A stretch of DNA of 64,000 nucleotides, from assembly GCA_023053545.1 (NCBI GenBank), contig JAKZAN010000002.1, positions 10,474,790-10,538,789 on the forward strand, read 5' to 3'. The position numbers and the translations under genes were made by a program. Below are positions 36,307 to 49,400 of this stretch, piece by piece. How positions within the stretch are numbered: position 1 is the stretch's first letter; every line of letters starts with the position of its first letter. The notes below the pieces were generated by a model. That model saw nothing but the letters and a program-made list of their open reading frames with translations. It ran no database searches and was not told where the DNA came from. This stretch comes from Lepidurus packardi (taxonomy: Eukaryota; Arthropoda; Branchiopoda; Notostraca; Triopsidae).

Positions 36307-39300
36307 ATGGTTGTAGTAATGGAGGAACCCTGTTTTCCTCGTGGAGGAAATACTCGAAAAAGTGCTGTAGCAAGAGAAAAGCGTAAGAATAACAGTGATG
36401 TCCTTTTCAAGGTAAACACGTGCTTCATCTTCTCTGCCGTTCTGTCTATATCGTGGAAACGAAGTGTTTACTGTGGTTTCTGCATTCTTATATAACGTAA
36501 TTCTGACTAGGAACCCTCATTGTCCAAGAAAAAGAAAAAGAAGCCCCTGAAAGAAGGAATCCAAGACGACGAAGATTCGGACGATGATTTCGACGATCAA
36601 AGACAGGTCAAAAAAAGCAAGACCGAGAAAGATGAGGAAGAAGAAGATGTGGATTTACCATTGCAAGTCAAAGCGGCAGAACAACTAAGTTTTCAGCACT
36701 TGCGCGAAGGAATGGTAGTTTTGGGCCGGATTCAGGAGATACGAGATATGGAATTGTTGGTCAGTTTACCTGGAAGGTTACAGGCTTATGTGCCCATAAC
36801 TAATATATCCGACCCGTACACAGTAGCGTTAAAAGACATTGCAGCGAATGACAGTCCTGAATCTGAGGTACAACCTAAGATTACTACTTTCGCATTTTTT
36901 TTTTAATGTTTGACTTATTATGGTGGTTGTAGGAAGTCAAGAGTTTGAAAGAGATGTTTGTTTATGGACAAGTTATACAATGCAGCATTGTAGAGATTGC
37001 CCTTGATGGAAGTAGACGTATTTTAGCCACATTAAATCCTACAAATCTGAATAAAGACTTGTCGGTCAGCTCCATATACAAAGACATGGTAAACTGCAAT
37101 AACAAAATTTTTTTTTTAGCTAATATATGTGACTTTTTTACAGGTGCTAATGGGAGCAGTCCGTAGTATAGAAGACCACGGTTATGTCGTGGACATGGGA
37201 ATCAAAAACGTGCGAGCTTTCCTGCGTAAAGGAGAATCATCCGATATTTCGCCAGGTCCGTTCATTTAAAACAATATTTATGGTAAAAGACTCCTGTTTT
37301 GTTATTCACTAGGTCTTGGACAGTTGATTCGCTTGTCTGTAAAGAAAATATCTCAAGATGGTTCTACCTGTACTCTCCAATTGAGTACCCAAACTGCTAA
37401 GTTAACTGTTGACGAGGATTTCACGCTAAATAGCCTGATCCCTGGAACAATTCTCCATGTTACCGTTGACAAGGTAAACTCTAAACCTATTAAAATGCAC
37501 CTTTGGGAAATTGTCTTACGTTATAGCTCGTGCCGGGAGGAATTCAAGTCGCGTTTGGACGATTTAAGGGCATAATACATGAACAACATACAATGACGGC
37601 TAGTGTAACAACTAACAAATACTCTCCTGGGGAAAAGCTGACTGCGACGGTACTCTATATCATGCCCTTAATCAATGCTCCGTACTTAAGCCTAAAACCC
37701 GAGTTGCAAGTCCTTAAAAGCGATGAAAATCAAGCAAAATATAAGTTGACACTTGGACAGATCCTTGACAATGCTCGTGTCTTATCGTCCTCATCAGCAG
37801 GTAACAACAGCACTAAGATATTATAATACCAGCTGGCGAATAATCGTGTGTATTTCGGTGTTTTTTAGGGTCATTTGTTAGCTTAACCAAGGGATGTCGA
37901 GGATTTGTTCCACTAAGGCATTTGCAAGATACCATACCTGGGGCGGAGATTATCGATGCCAAACTTCCTGTCAATGCCCAGCGACGTGTACGGGTCCTCC
38001 AATACGCGGTCATGGACGGAATCTATATTTGCACCATGAAAAAGTAAATTTTCAGTATATTTGTATTTTTTGGCCGTATTAGATTTTTTTTTTAGGTCTC
38101 TGCTGAAGCAAGCAGCATTGAGATACGAAGATTTCAAAGTGGGACAAACAGTTGAAGGCACCGTTTTGGGGCTTCAGGATGTTCATAGTGGCACGTTGAA
38201 AGGCAAAGGGGTCAAGGTTAACATAGGACGTAATTTGGAAGGATTTATTATGCCAATGCATATCGCAGATGACCCCAGACTAAAGCGACCTGAGCTGAAA
38301 TTCAAACCAGGCGACGCCATCACCACTCGAGTAAGTTTTTTGTATACTTTCTTACTTTGCTGGTGTATTATAAGCTTGGAAGTTTCTTTCGTCAGGTACT
38401 TCGTGTGGAACCCGAGCGAAAAAAAGTGTTTCTGACTCATAAAAAGACATTACTGGAAAGCGATGGACCATTGATCACATGTCTAGATGATGGGAAGCCG
38501 GGGCAAGTTGTTTATGGCACTGTGGTGATGGTTAGCGATAAAGGACTGCTGGTGACGTTTTATGGAGATGCCAAAGTAAATTTATAAAATTTATAAATAT
38601 ATAAATTATAAATATATAAATTAATAAATGTATAAATGTAATATACATTTATCCGTATTTCCTAATTTCTCCCATTTGCGAATAAACAGGGATGGGTTCC
38701 AGTAGCAAAACTTTCTTTGGAGTATATCGAAAGCCCCGCAGCTTCATTCCGGATCGGTCAAATTGTAAAATGTCAAGTTGAGCACGTAAACTTGATTAAG
38801 CAACGGATTTACTTGACTTTAAACATTGATGCACACGCCGCAAAAGGCAAGGGAATTAATGGAAACGAAACGGCTCCAGTATCAGAACTGGTTGAATCAA
38901 ACTTCCCTGCGTTTGGGCTAGTTAGTTGTGTGGTGAATGACGTAGTGGGCTCGGAAGCTGGAGTTCGTGTTACGGTCGTACCTTCGTCAACAACCGCATT
39001 TATCCCTCAGAGCCATTTGTCGGACGACCCCGGTTTAGCGGCATTATTGTTGGCCACTTTGAAAAAGGGACAAACTCTGGATGATTGCGTCGTTTACGTT
39101 CGCCACCCGTCCTTAATTCTTTCCCGGAAACCGAGCTTAATTAAGCTCGCACGGGACCAAAACGTTCCCCAGTCCCGAGCACATGTCACGTCTAATTTGC
39201 TCTTACCAGTGGTTGTCGTCGACAACACTAAACTGGCGGTCAAGGTCCATATTCCTTGCTTAACAGTCAAAGTGACTGGCGTTATCAAGAAACAAGTAAG

Positions 39301-42300
39301 AAAAGTGTTCTTCTTTTCTCCGGAATTTTCTTATATTTTTTCAACTCTTTCTTTTGTGTTAGGGTATTCCTCTAGGGGTTGACTTCAAGACCGGACAAAC
39401 ACTACTCGCCAAAGTAGTCGAAAACGATGTAACTAAAGAGGAAGTAACTTTGACCACTGTATTGAAGCACGAAGAAAGGCAAGAGGTGAGTTTAAACCCT
39501 TGTAACAAGAAATTTAATAATCGTTGTGTGTTGTGCGTTTTCCTAGGCGGAGTTAAGTAGGTTAACGCAGTTTGTGGAGGGAACGGAAAAGGTAAAAAGT
39601 TGCGCGAAGGATTTGCACGGCAAGCTGGCGTATTTGTCCGGAATTAAGCGAGGGCAAAGTATAGCCGGCAAAGTTTCGCTAATGACGCCGAACATCATTG
39701 AAGTTGAGCTAGAAAATAACGTAAAAGGGATTCTGCCCTCTTATCATACTCCAGGTAATTTAACTAAATAAAAGCCGCGTTCGTTTTGACAAAATTTTAA
39801 GTCGACTTAAGAACTTGCTTAAATTCTACCCAAGACTTGCGCTTATAAGCATTCGAGATGGGTAAACTTCGGGCTTATAAGCGTTTCATTTAACTAGTCG
39901 ACGTAGACTTTGAAAGTCGACTTTTAGTTTTGGTCTCAAGTCAGGCAAATAATTACGTGGATGCCGAGAGACTGCTTGCCTTTCAAGAAAACGCTACTTT
40001 TAATATATTTTTATTGGTTTTTGATTATTTTAATTGGCAATCAACGATTTTTTCCTGGAAGTATTGAATTGTGGGACACGAAGCACGAACGTAAGTTGCA
40101 AACAACCAATGGGAGACAATTTTCCTGTCAACATCTTCCTCAGCCATATCTTCAATTGTCAGGATAATACTAAAAACTGATTCAAGAATTTAAGAAATTA
40201 ACCGCCCCACAAAACACTACAATAATTTGCTATTGAAATCCATGTTCGAAAAACGAACTATTCGTACTATTTATACTATTATATATATTATTCGTACTAT
40301 TTATACTATTCGTATATTAAACGAACTATTCGTATATTTTATTTTTGACAAGCACCGCCCCATGGGTGGAGCAATTGTAACTTATAACCGTTCGTTTTGG
40401 ACTCGAGACTTTCCAAAGTCGACCCGTAAGCTTTCAAAGTTTAGAATAAAACGAATGCTTATAAACTTTCCAAGTAGATTTCCGTAAACTTACGAGGTTT
40501 AGACTAAAATGAACGCTTATAAGCTTAAGTCAAGGAAGTTTGGCTAGCCTAAGTTTAAGTCGAACGTACAAAACGAATGCAGCTGAAAACTTGTTTTCTT
40601 TTTTTTTTTACTTTAGGGCACGGGTTGAAGATAGGAGACCTCGTAGCCGGTGTAGTTTTGGATGTTTGTATGATAGACCAGCTCGTATACCTTACCCTGC
40701 GAAAGAAGTTGGTACAAGACTTCAGCAAACACTTGGACAGTAAGTTTGATCCAGTTATAATTCGCATGCATAACATATCTTTAACCTATTTTGATAATTT
40801 AGAGCAAAGCTTCGAAGTGAAGGTCAATCAAAGCTACCCAGGTCTCATTGTGGTGGGAGATCCGCATTATTTGTTGGTTCAGTTACACAGTGCGGGCAAA
40901 CCTTTAGCCTATGTTCCAAGCAGGCCCCTTGTCAGTCGTCCGAGTCTTTCAGTACTCGGAAAATCTGGAGACAGGGTCACTGTAATTGTGAAGCAGTAAG
41001 TGAAATTGTATGATCTAGTGGAAAACTTATAAAGAAGCGTTTCTGTTGGGCGTAGATCCATAGCTGGAACGATATTAGCTGTGTTGGAAGAGAGTAAAAG
41101 GGCCAAGAAACGAAACCGAACCACTTCACAGTCTTCAATTTCAGATGCGGGTTCTCCTTCGAAAAAGAAAGGCAAAGACGAAGCAAGAGTTCCTTCTGGA
41201 TCAGAAGTGCTGGGTCAGAATCAGCCAGAGAAGCGGAAAAGCCCTAGACTGAACAACCCATCGGCCGGTAACGATATATCAATTCAAGCAGAGGAAACTA
41301 AACCAGAAGATAAAGTCACATCCGAAAAAGGATTGTCTAAGAAAAAGAAGAAGAATAAGAAAAAATCTAAAGCAAAGAATGAACCGGAATCCAAACAACC
41401 TATAGAAACACAAGTTCCATCACATTTTGCAGCTCCGGATTTGTCAAGATTGAACGTCAGCCAAGGTTTTTCTTTTGATGAAAATGACTGGACGGTCTTG
41501 CCTTCTCTGACTCGCCAAACTACTGCAGATGATTCGGATTCCGAGGTACAAACTAGTGTAGGAGACGACGCCTTAAATCTTCCAATCTTTGAAAAAAAAA
41601 AAAAATTAACATTTTTCTTGAAAAATTTTTTGATTAAAAAAAAACATTCAATTTTTTCGTTGAATCTTTGGTTTAGTTTATTGACGACACATTTATTTAC
41701 TATTTTTTTAAACTTACTAATTTATTAATTAATTTATTTACTATGCAGGAAGATGAAACCGTTCCTCTTGCTACACGTCAACGTCGAAGTCGAATGGAAG
41801 AAGAAAAGAAGGTTGCGCAATTAGAAAAAGCGTTAGCGGAGCCCGGTCGGTTGCCTCAAAGTCCGGACGATTATGATCGTTTAGTTTTAGCCCACCCCAA
41901 TTCCTCTCTCCACTGGCTGCAGTACATGGCCTTCTATTTACAAGTAAGCGACTTACTCCGTTTTCTGGAGGATTAGGGGGAAAAGTTTCTCTTGTCAAGG
42001 ACCCCGCCCTTGTCTGCGTGATAAGCGGTTATAAGTACTAACCACACATGTTTTAAAGGTCTATAAAGATAACGTGTTTCTTGTCAAAGACTGACGTGGT
42101 AGCGTATCACGGTATCGTGCCCACGCTAATAGGAAATTCTCTCGTTTGTAGGCTACCGAGGTAGAGAAAGCACGTGGAGTGGCACGTCGCGCTTTGCGAA
42201 CCATTGAATACCGAGAAGAAGGCGAGAAATTTAACATTTGGACTGCTCTGTTAAATCTGGAAAATTTGTACGGCTCGGTGGAGAGTGTGGAAGCTGTGGT

Positions 42301-44733
42301 GCAAGAAGCCGTCACTTACAACGAACCGGTTAAGGTGTATATGCAACTAGCTAAAATTTACACTGAGAGCGGGAAAATTGAGGTGAGTTATAACTCCATT
42401 TCGCTTTTTGTTACCATTTGTATTGCGCTTTCTTGGGTTCGGAAAATTTATAGCAGTTTCTTTTCCCATACTTTTCTTATTTTTAGTTGGCAGACGAGAC
42501 ATACAATCTTCTACTAAAGAAATTCAAGCACAACAAAGATGTCTGGCTTACGGTGTTCGTTTTCAATTTCAAGCGACAAAAACCCGACGTGGCTCGAAAT
42601 CAATTACAACGAGCTCTCCAATCCCTTGACAAGCGAGAACGTAAGTTTTTCAGTAAGTCCGAAAGTGCAAACTTGAAGATGGCTTAATCGACTTCTTTTT
42701 GTACATGACAAACAGATGTGGATCTTTTGAGCAGGTTTGCTCAACTGGAATGCAAACTAGGGGAGATTGAGAGGGCCAAAACCATGTTTGACACGTTGCT
42801 AGCCTCCTACCCCAAACGTGTAGATCTGTGGATGGTCTACTTGGACGCACTGGTGAGGGCTGGAGATACATCGGGCGCTAGGTATGTAATTTGTTCAGTT
42901 GGATGTTCGGACATGGAATGTTCCTAACATTTCAACGTTTGACTATGTCTGAACTTCTACTGGGAAATGAACTTGGGAAGATTGTGTACCTTCTTGTCTT
43001 GAAGGCCGACGAGGTCTTTGTCCCTGTGGTTAGCTCGGTTTGAAGCACAATTATAACTAGTTAAGCTACGGACTAATTAGTCTGACAGTGACGCGGCCAG
43101 GGAAGAAAAGTACTCCAAGGTGACCTTCTGGATTTCTTCTGTTGTCGAGTTAAGTTAAGGTGTTATTTGACGCCTGAGGAAAGAGTCCGGTGGAAATTAT
43201 CTCTCTAAACGCAGATTTTGAACGATAAACTCGTTTTACTATCTATCCCAAGAGGAGCTGTTTATTAAGGCGAATGGATGTAATTAACCTGTAGGGAGTG
43301 ACAAAGATGAAGGGTCTAGAGCAGCAGGATATGTGAAAATGCGGACACGGGTCAGCCTGCAGCGCGAATCTTTACGACTCATTTTCGTCCATCACTTTGC
43401 CTAACCTAAAGCCAAATGCAAATGATGCAACATGCGCTGTGCAACAGAATCTGCTTTTGCGGTCACGTTTCATACTTTCACACTAAGCTATTGGGGTTAA
43501 ACCCCGTCTACATATGATACCGTCATTTTTATTTCGACTCTTGGTTAACGAGTGGGAAAGAAATCGAATGTTTTTGCCAACAGTGGAAATTCACAGCATA
43601 ACAAAAAGTGTTCCATTTCATGCGTAGGCGTGGCCGTCATAGATTTCCTTGTTTGCTGCATGAATGGAGCTGGAATAGCCATGCATAGTAGAATAGAATA
43701 TTATCAGATTAATACAGTAGTCATTTTAAGCGTGAAGCTAATTCAGGATCACTTAAAGGATGCTTTCTCCCTTCTGAGACAAGTTTGGTTGACGAAAAGA
43801 ACTTCGTTCTCTTTGACCCAGTGCCGTAGCTTGCTAAGCAGAGAGAGAATCTAGTGCTCTAGAAACGTTCGACTTTTATCTAAAGAAGGTTTTTTTTATG
43901 CGTTCTTCACTGTCGAGTACCATGTTTATATTTAAAGAGGCAGTAAAAAAAAAAGTTAGAATGTTGTGTCTCGTTCAGCAAAGGTTTCCTGTTCCTTGTC
44001 TGGAGGTGATTTTGTAAGCTGTATATTTTAACAAATGGCAATGGGAACAGTTTGTCAGCATTTCAGAGCTCTCGGTGGCTCATAGTCATAAGACGACAGG
44101 TTGGTTTTACGATCTTTGTTTGATTGAAATCGAGGGTAAGACAAGATCCTTAACTCTCTCGGTATCTCCAAGTGTGGCTGCAAACGTTGGGTCAGTGGGT
44201 CAGTATTCCTCTTCTACCCATAGGGTTGTTGATGGCTTGAATCTTTCTCGGTCTTCCCCGACTTACATACCTCTTATTATACTCAGTTAACTCTCCTTTT
44301 GCATATAGGGATGCTTCCTATTAAGGCAGTCTGAAATGTTTTAATGGAAAGAGCGAAGGTTTAGGGATAATAAATGATACGGTGAAAAGGTAGCCTCCCA
44401 AATAGCGTCTGATGAGTCATCGGACGTGAAAAGAACACGTGTTTAAATTGAAATAGTATTGTTTCTAAACGTATTGAACGACTTCCGGATTTGCTTATTG
44501 TTCGGGCTTGTTTTTCGCTACGGTCTTCCCTCAAAACTAATTAGACATACTTTTGTGGTAGGCAAGTCATGGAGCGGGCCATTACGTTACAGTTGCCTGC
44601 GAAGAAAATGAAGAGTTTATTCCAGAAATTCCTAACTTTCGAGCAAAAACATGGGGACGAGGAACGACAAGAATATGTAAAACGCAAAGCCTTAGAGTTT
44701 GTGAACTCCAAAATGGGAAGCGAAGAAGCCTGA
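36307..44733 (+). CDS. Rrp5: rRNA biogenesis protein RRP5 / PDCD11
   Basis: Twenty exons: 36307-36411, 36511-36867, 36933-37088, 37144-37255, 37313-37473, 37527-37800, 37869-38043, 38096-38330, 38396-38575, 38690-39295, 39363-39485, 39547-39754, 40617-40739, 40803-40995, 41056-41545, 41749-41943, 42152-42382, 42487-42640, 42716-42881 and 44562-44733. They total 1471 aa, shorter than human PDCD11 (about 1870). RRP5 is a nucleolar pre-rRNA-binding factor needed for both 18S and ITS1 processing. The start EEPCFPRGG matches the family (SFPRGG), followed by an acidic/Lys-rich segment and a series of S1 RNA-binding domains (for example [44 protein letters not shown]). Next is a [11 protein letters not shown] linker, then C-terminal HAT/TPR repeats ([51 protein letters not shown]). 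The S1 array appears reduced relative to vertebrates. The last intron is 1.68 kb and intron 12 carries a repeat element. Confidence 0.94.
39774..40583. mobile_element. Putative non-autonomous DNA element in RRP5 intron 12
   Basis: An 810-bp insert-like region has inverted ends: left GCCGCGTTCGTTTTG and, reverse-complemented, right GCTGCATTCGTTTTG, continuing into related GTCGACTTAA / TTCGACTTAA blocks. Inside are three copies of the 10-bp palindrome GCTTATAAGC (39841, 39873, 40515) and a fourth imperfect copy near 40451, typical of subterminal repeats that bind a transposase. There is also an AT-rich tract of TATTCGTACTAT units (about 40256-40342). No ORF or sure target duplication is visible. 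The region makes this the longest of the early RRP5 introns. Confidence 0.5.
42882..44561 (+). other. Large last intron of RRP5
   Basis: A 1680-bp intron precedes the final 172-bp exon. It contains chance ORFs only (such as 43552-43854, no ATG and no domain). I saw no transposon ends or nested gene. The join AG|G CAA GTC ATG GAG (R-QVMERA) is well supported by the HAT-repeat consensus. Confidence 0.6.
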
Positions 44734-46400
44734 AATGTATACATCTTCTAAAAAAAAATGCCAGAAGAGGATAAGAGTGTTTGTCACCATGTTTTCTGTA
44801 CGGCAGAACACAACGGGAAATACAGGATTGAGTAGAAAATACAAGCGGAGACGTTTTGGTTTACTTTTACTTAATTTTAATGCAAATTAGACCGGTACAG
44901 ATGTTGGTTGACTATAGAAACAACTCGCAAAGGTGGTTGACCGTCTCAACCTTTTACGCACGTGGAGATGGATGAAGAATTCCAACTTAGAAGAACTTCG
45001 CTGACGCCCAATAATACAATCTTATTTGACATACGATGGAAGGAAGCGTATGTTTTCTTATTACGTTCATGTCGTTTTAAAGAGCAAACATGTGAGAATA
45101 TATATCGGGAGTTATTCAGTCGGTAAGGTGTTTTGCACGTTTAGTTCCAGATCCAATGCTTCTCGTGCTCAGCTTGACATGGGATGCAGATGGGTGTATT
45201 TATCTATAGTTTGTGATTCCCTGTGTAGTTTTGTACCAGACCTAGATGCATATGGTAATGAAGAGGAAGCTAGACCGTGTTAGACAGCTCAGCTTCAGAA
45301 ATCTCTCTCTCCCTTTTCTTTAGCCTCGTTCGCGTTTAAGGAAACCCTCACTAAAAACATTCTCTCGTACAAATTTGGCTCGGGTCCGTAAAGAACTGAC
45401 CGGGCGGGCTAGCAGGCAACAGGTTCTAGGTCAGCTGACCCAGAAACAGCCTGTACATCGCTAAATATTCCACGCGGTCCTTCACTACAATTTCTGTTCC
45501 CTACCTGAACATCCCACCTTTTTTTATTATTTTGTGCATACGAGTGTGAGTAAAAACCGGCCCCAGTCAGTGGGTCTGTAATAAAAAAAAGTAAGAAAAG
45601 GGTCAAAGAACTTCCCAAACTTTGACTTTTCAGTCGAGACCTCAAACTCGCTTAACACCAAAACAAATGAAAGCTCTTGACACCCAAAACTTGTTAATTA
45701 ATTCCCCACCTTTTCCTGGGACGAAGCAGCAAAACAACGTACACTTAAGTGGTAGAAAATGCTGGATTGAAAATTCTGAACTAGAAACAAGAGGAGTTCA
45801 CGTAGGCCAAAAGGCATGATTGCTTTTTAATTGCATCGCAACTGTAATATTAAAAGGTACTGTGTCATGTGTCACGAATATTTTTTTTCAAGCTACTATT
45901 TAAGTATGGGCTGTATTCGTTTTCGGTGTTCTGGGGCAAAATAGATAAATTGGTGGTCTGCGAATCTTGCTGACGTATAAGACTGATTGGTTCTCCGCCT
46001 GAAAGAGAAACTTCTTCCGATATAAGATGAAGCTCATTGAATACATTGAACAGTTTCGCAAACGAGAAATTGAGGCTGCACTGGACCGCTAAACCAAAAG
46101 TTGAATGCCTTCGGGTTCGGGGGGTTTAGTATTGGTATTCTAAAACGCGCCCAAAACTTTGGCATGTAAAAGCTGTTTGGGTATCTTGCGTGTTGAGTAT
46201 ATCGCATAAGGAAAAAAGTGGGCTGCTCCTTCAAAGCTCAGGTGTAGGCATCCCTAGACTTCCAGTTGCGTGTCAGGACCTGACAGGTGAAGTGCTAGAA
46301 TAACAACCATGCACTATAAAGTGAGTGGAATAAAGACGCCATACAAATTCTAACAATTCCAAAGAATCAAACAGTGCCTTTTTATTTTAAACGTTCGAAA
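44734..46400. other. Intergenic, RRP5 to Mieap-like gene
   Basis: 1.67 kb of 3'UTR and upstream sequence. No supported gene, repeat or RNA. The leader of the next gene probably includes an untranslated exon or acceptor near 46373. Confidence 0.4.
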
Positions 46401-49400
46401 ATGGCTCCAATTCACCGTATGGACAAGTACCATGAAATGTTACCACCTCCGTTGCCTATGAAAGCTAAGCAGTTGAAATCGGCCATGAAAGGTCAGCCGG
46501 TGTATGTATTGCTTCCCCCGAATGTGGTTTTGCCGCCGGATTTTAACGGGTCTGTCATTTACCCCACTTCGCTGGACGGGACATGGATGACATCAGCACC
46601 GAACTTCCAAGCCGGTAATATAAATTCTTCCTCAGAAATTGGTCGATTTCGCCCTGAAAGAACGAACCCACCCCGACCGCATGTTCAAAAATTGACCTGG
46701 AAGAATCCTGGCTTGCAGCATCGTAAATGGTCAGCGGTGCCCTCGGTTACCGCCATGCACAACAATAGCAGCGGCCATCCCAACGAGTCTAATCAGTTTA
46801 ATGGCGATACACGTATCAATTCCATGACGATTAGCGACATAAGTCCCCGTTTGGCGTTGAAGAAGGTGTTGTCTTTGCACGATAACAGGCAATTCCGCGA
46901 CACGGCCAATTTCGTGAATCGGCTGAGCCATGGAACGTTCCAAGTCATCCTGCACGAGTTGCCCGTGGAAGCTTTTATCGAATCCATGCCTCAAAGCTTA
47001 AGCATTCTGGAAGCATTGTACGCGAAGGTATTTTTGTCCGATGGCTTAAATTCGTCGCTCAAGATTTTGAGACCCGAAGCTGTCGTGATGCAAATGGTCA
47101 AATTCTTTGCCCATCAGGACGATTTGTCCACAGCTAATAATAACGGCAGTAACGGCACGCGTTGGGAGTTTTGCGGTCCGTTTATCTGCAGTTGCAAGAA
47201 GTTGCTCAAAGTCATTGTTTTATCGGACCCGCAAATCAAAAAAACTTTGCAGAAACGCCGTAAGACGTTGGAAAAAGCAATTGAAAGTTTGGGACAGCAT
47301 GGCATGGTTGGCACGTCGGATCAATCCTTGGTGAATTTGCATGACGCACTCAGCTTGGAGTTCGATCGCGTGGTCCAGTCCTACAAAATTGCACTTCAAA
47401 AGTTGGAAGAATTGGAACTGACACCCAAAGCGAATCAAAAACCTAAGACGGGGGCGCCAATTCAAGCGTCCCATCAACGCCAGCTATCACTCCATCAAGA
47501 GGAAATTCAAGAACGGCTCATTAAGAATAAAACTCTACTCAATGTCGTCGAACCCACACTCAGCAACCATTCCCTGGACCTGTTTCTCGGCATTCTACAA
47601 CGACGTATCGACTACGACAAAGATGTTCTCTTTCAGTTCACGCAACTGCGTAAGGAAATGAAAAACGTGGAAACCAATGCTGTGGTCGCTCCTGTTTTGA
47701 TGCGCTATTCACACGGCTGTCAACAAGTAAAATATTTTAAATCATTTCAAAATTTGTGCGTGCCTTGTTGCATAAAGCAACGTTAGATAAGCTCTGCAAG
47801 TCAAATTTAGCACGTTTTCTTTGTTACTCCGAGCCTAACGTGTTTAAGACAGTCATGGGTTTAAATATTCTGCTTTTTGAGATTTACCGACAAGTAAATG
47901 GTTAAATGTTTCCCCTTTTAATAGGTCCTTGACTTAATGAAAGAGGTGTCCGAAGATGGTTTAGATGGCGAGGATGATTCCAGCGACGTTTCCGGTTATC
48001 ATTCGGATTCAGATTCCACCGTGATGATCTCTGGCAACTCACCTTTTGTTTCCAAAAGCGCTCGTTACAACTTCTTGACAAGATCAGGTAATAAATGTGT
48101 ACTTTATTAGCCCTCAGAAAGAGGAATCAGGACATACCCTGTACCACGAAGGCGTTGATTTGCGCTTGACACGGGAGCAACTGTGCAAGGTTAAAGTCGT
48201 GAGAAGTTTCGGGGCTATGGAAGCCCTCTAGAGCTCATAGAAGAACGGATGGCGGACCTCTTTTATTGGGTCCCTTGTGTCACTTTTATTAATAGCCAAG
48301 AGACAATGGATACATACGTAAGTGCGACTTGCGCGTTTCATTTACCGGAAATGCATGTTCTCTTTATGGCTTTAACGATTTTTAAAGCTGCGTTTATACG
48401 ACGGTTAACAGTCTTATCATTCTAAAAGTTAGCGCCTTAGAGCAGAGAAAGTTGCAGTCGTTTACTCGTATGCACAAGTACGCTTGTTTCTGTTCTCGAA
48501 ATGCGTAATGTGATCGTTGCGGTTTGACCGGGTAGCGTATACGCTGAAAGAAACGCCCCAATTATTTCCAGTCGGAGCAAAACAGCACGCACTCATCAAG
48601 GCTTAAAAGCTTAAAGTGTAACACTCGTCTCGAGGCTTTATTCCAAGAATGAGTTCCACTTTGACTAAACGTTGGTCCTGGAATAAGATTATGGAGTTTT
48701 TGAACCATTCCCTAGAAGATATTACTGCTTTAGACGAAGAAATTAACCGTATTGTGTCTCAAATATCTACTCTTCGCATAGGTCATGAAGTTACAAACGA
48801 TTAAAGTTTCAATTCATATTTTATTTAGTGAGAGCTGGAAACCGTGCTAGAACTTCTGTATTAGTGTCATCCTTAAGCCTGGATTGTACAAATTCTAAAC
48901 TTAAGCCGAGAGAAGTCCTCAAATCGACGATCAGCGAGAGCCCCAGTGAGGAAGAACGGAAAACTTCGTCGTCGTCCTCATCCGTAGGCTCAGGTAAACA
49001 CTTCAGAGTTGATTTACCCTCGAAGATTAATTACCGCCTTTATTTTCTTGGGGATTTTCCCTAGTAGACTCGGAAGCAGGCCCACGTGTCCTCCCACCTT
49101 GTCAGCGTTGTCAGTCGCAATCATCAACTCTTCAACCTCTTCCGCCTCCTCCTCCACCTCCTCCTTTACCGTCTATGTCCCACACGCACGACAGGCATGT
49201 AGCGGCCTTGCAAGCTGAAATCGAGACTCTTAAAACCGAACTGGGACAAACGCGTGTTTCCCTGGCGACTGCCCAAGAAAGGGACATGAAGAGCAAAGAA
49301 AGGTATAATGAATCCTTATTGGGGCAACAATAATAGACGTTTAATTCACTTTTCCGGTTATACAGATTAGCCATTCAGGCACAACATATGGCAGAGCGAG

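Noticed and set aside
43015-43045. miR-34-like string (CTGTGGTTAGCTCGG)
   Set aside because: It shares a 3' portion with miR-34 but lacks the GGCAGTG seed, and I see no matching arm to form a precursor.
43552-43854. 100-codon frame in the RRP5 last intron
   Set aside because: It opens with GTG, shows no domain, and lies wholly in an intron whose flanking exons join perfectly.
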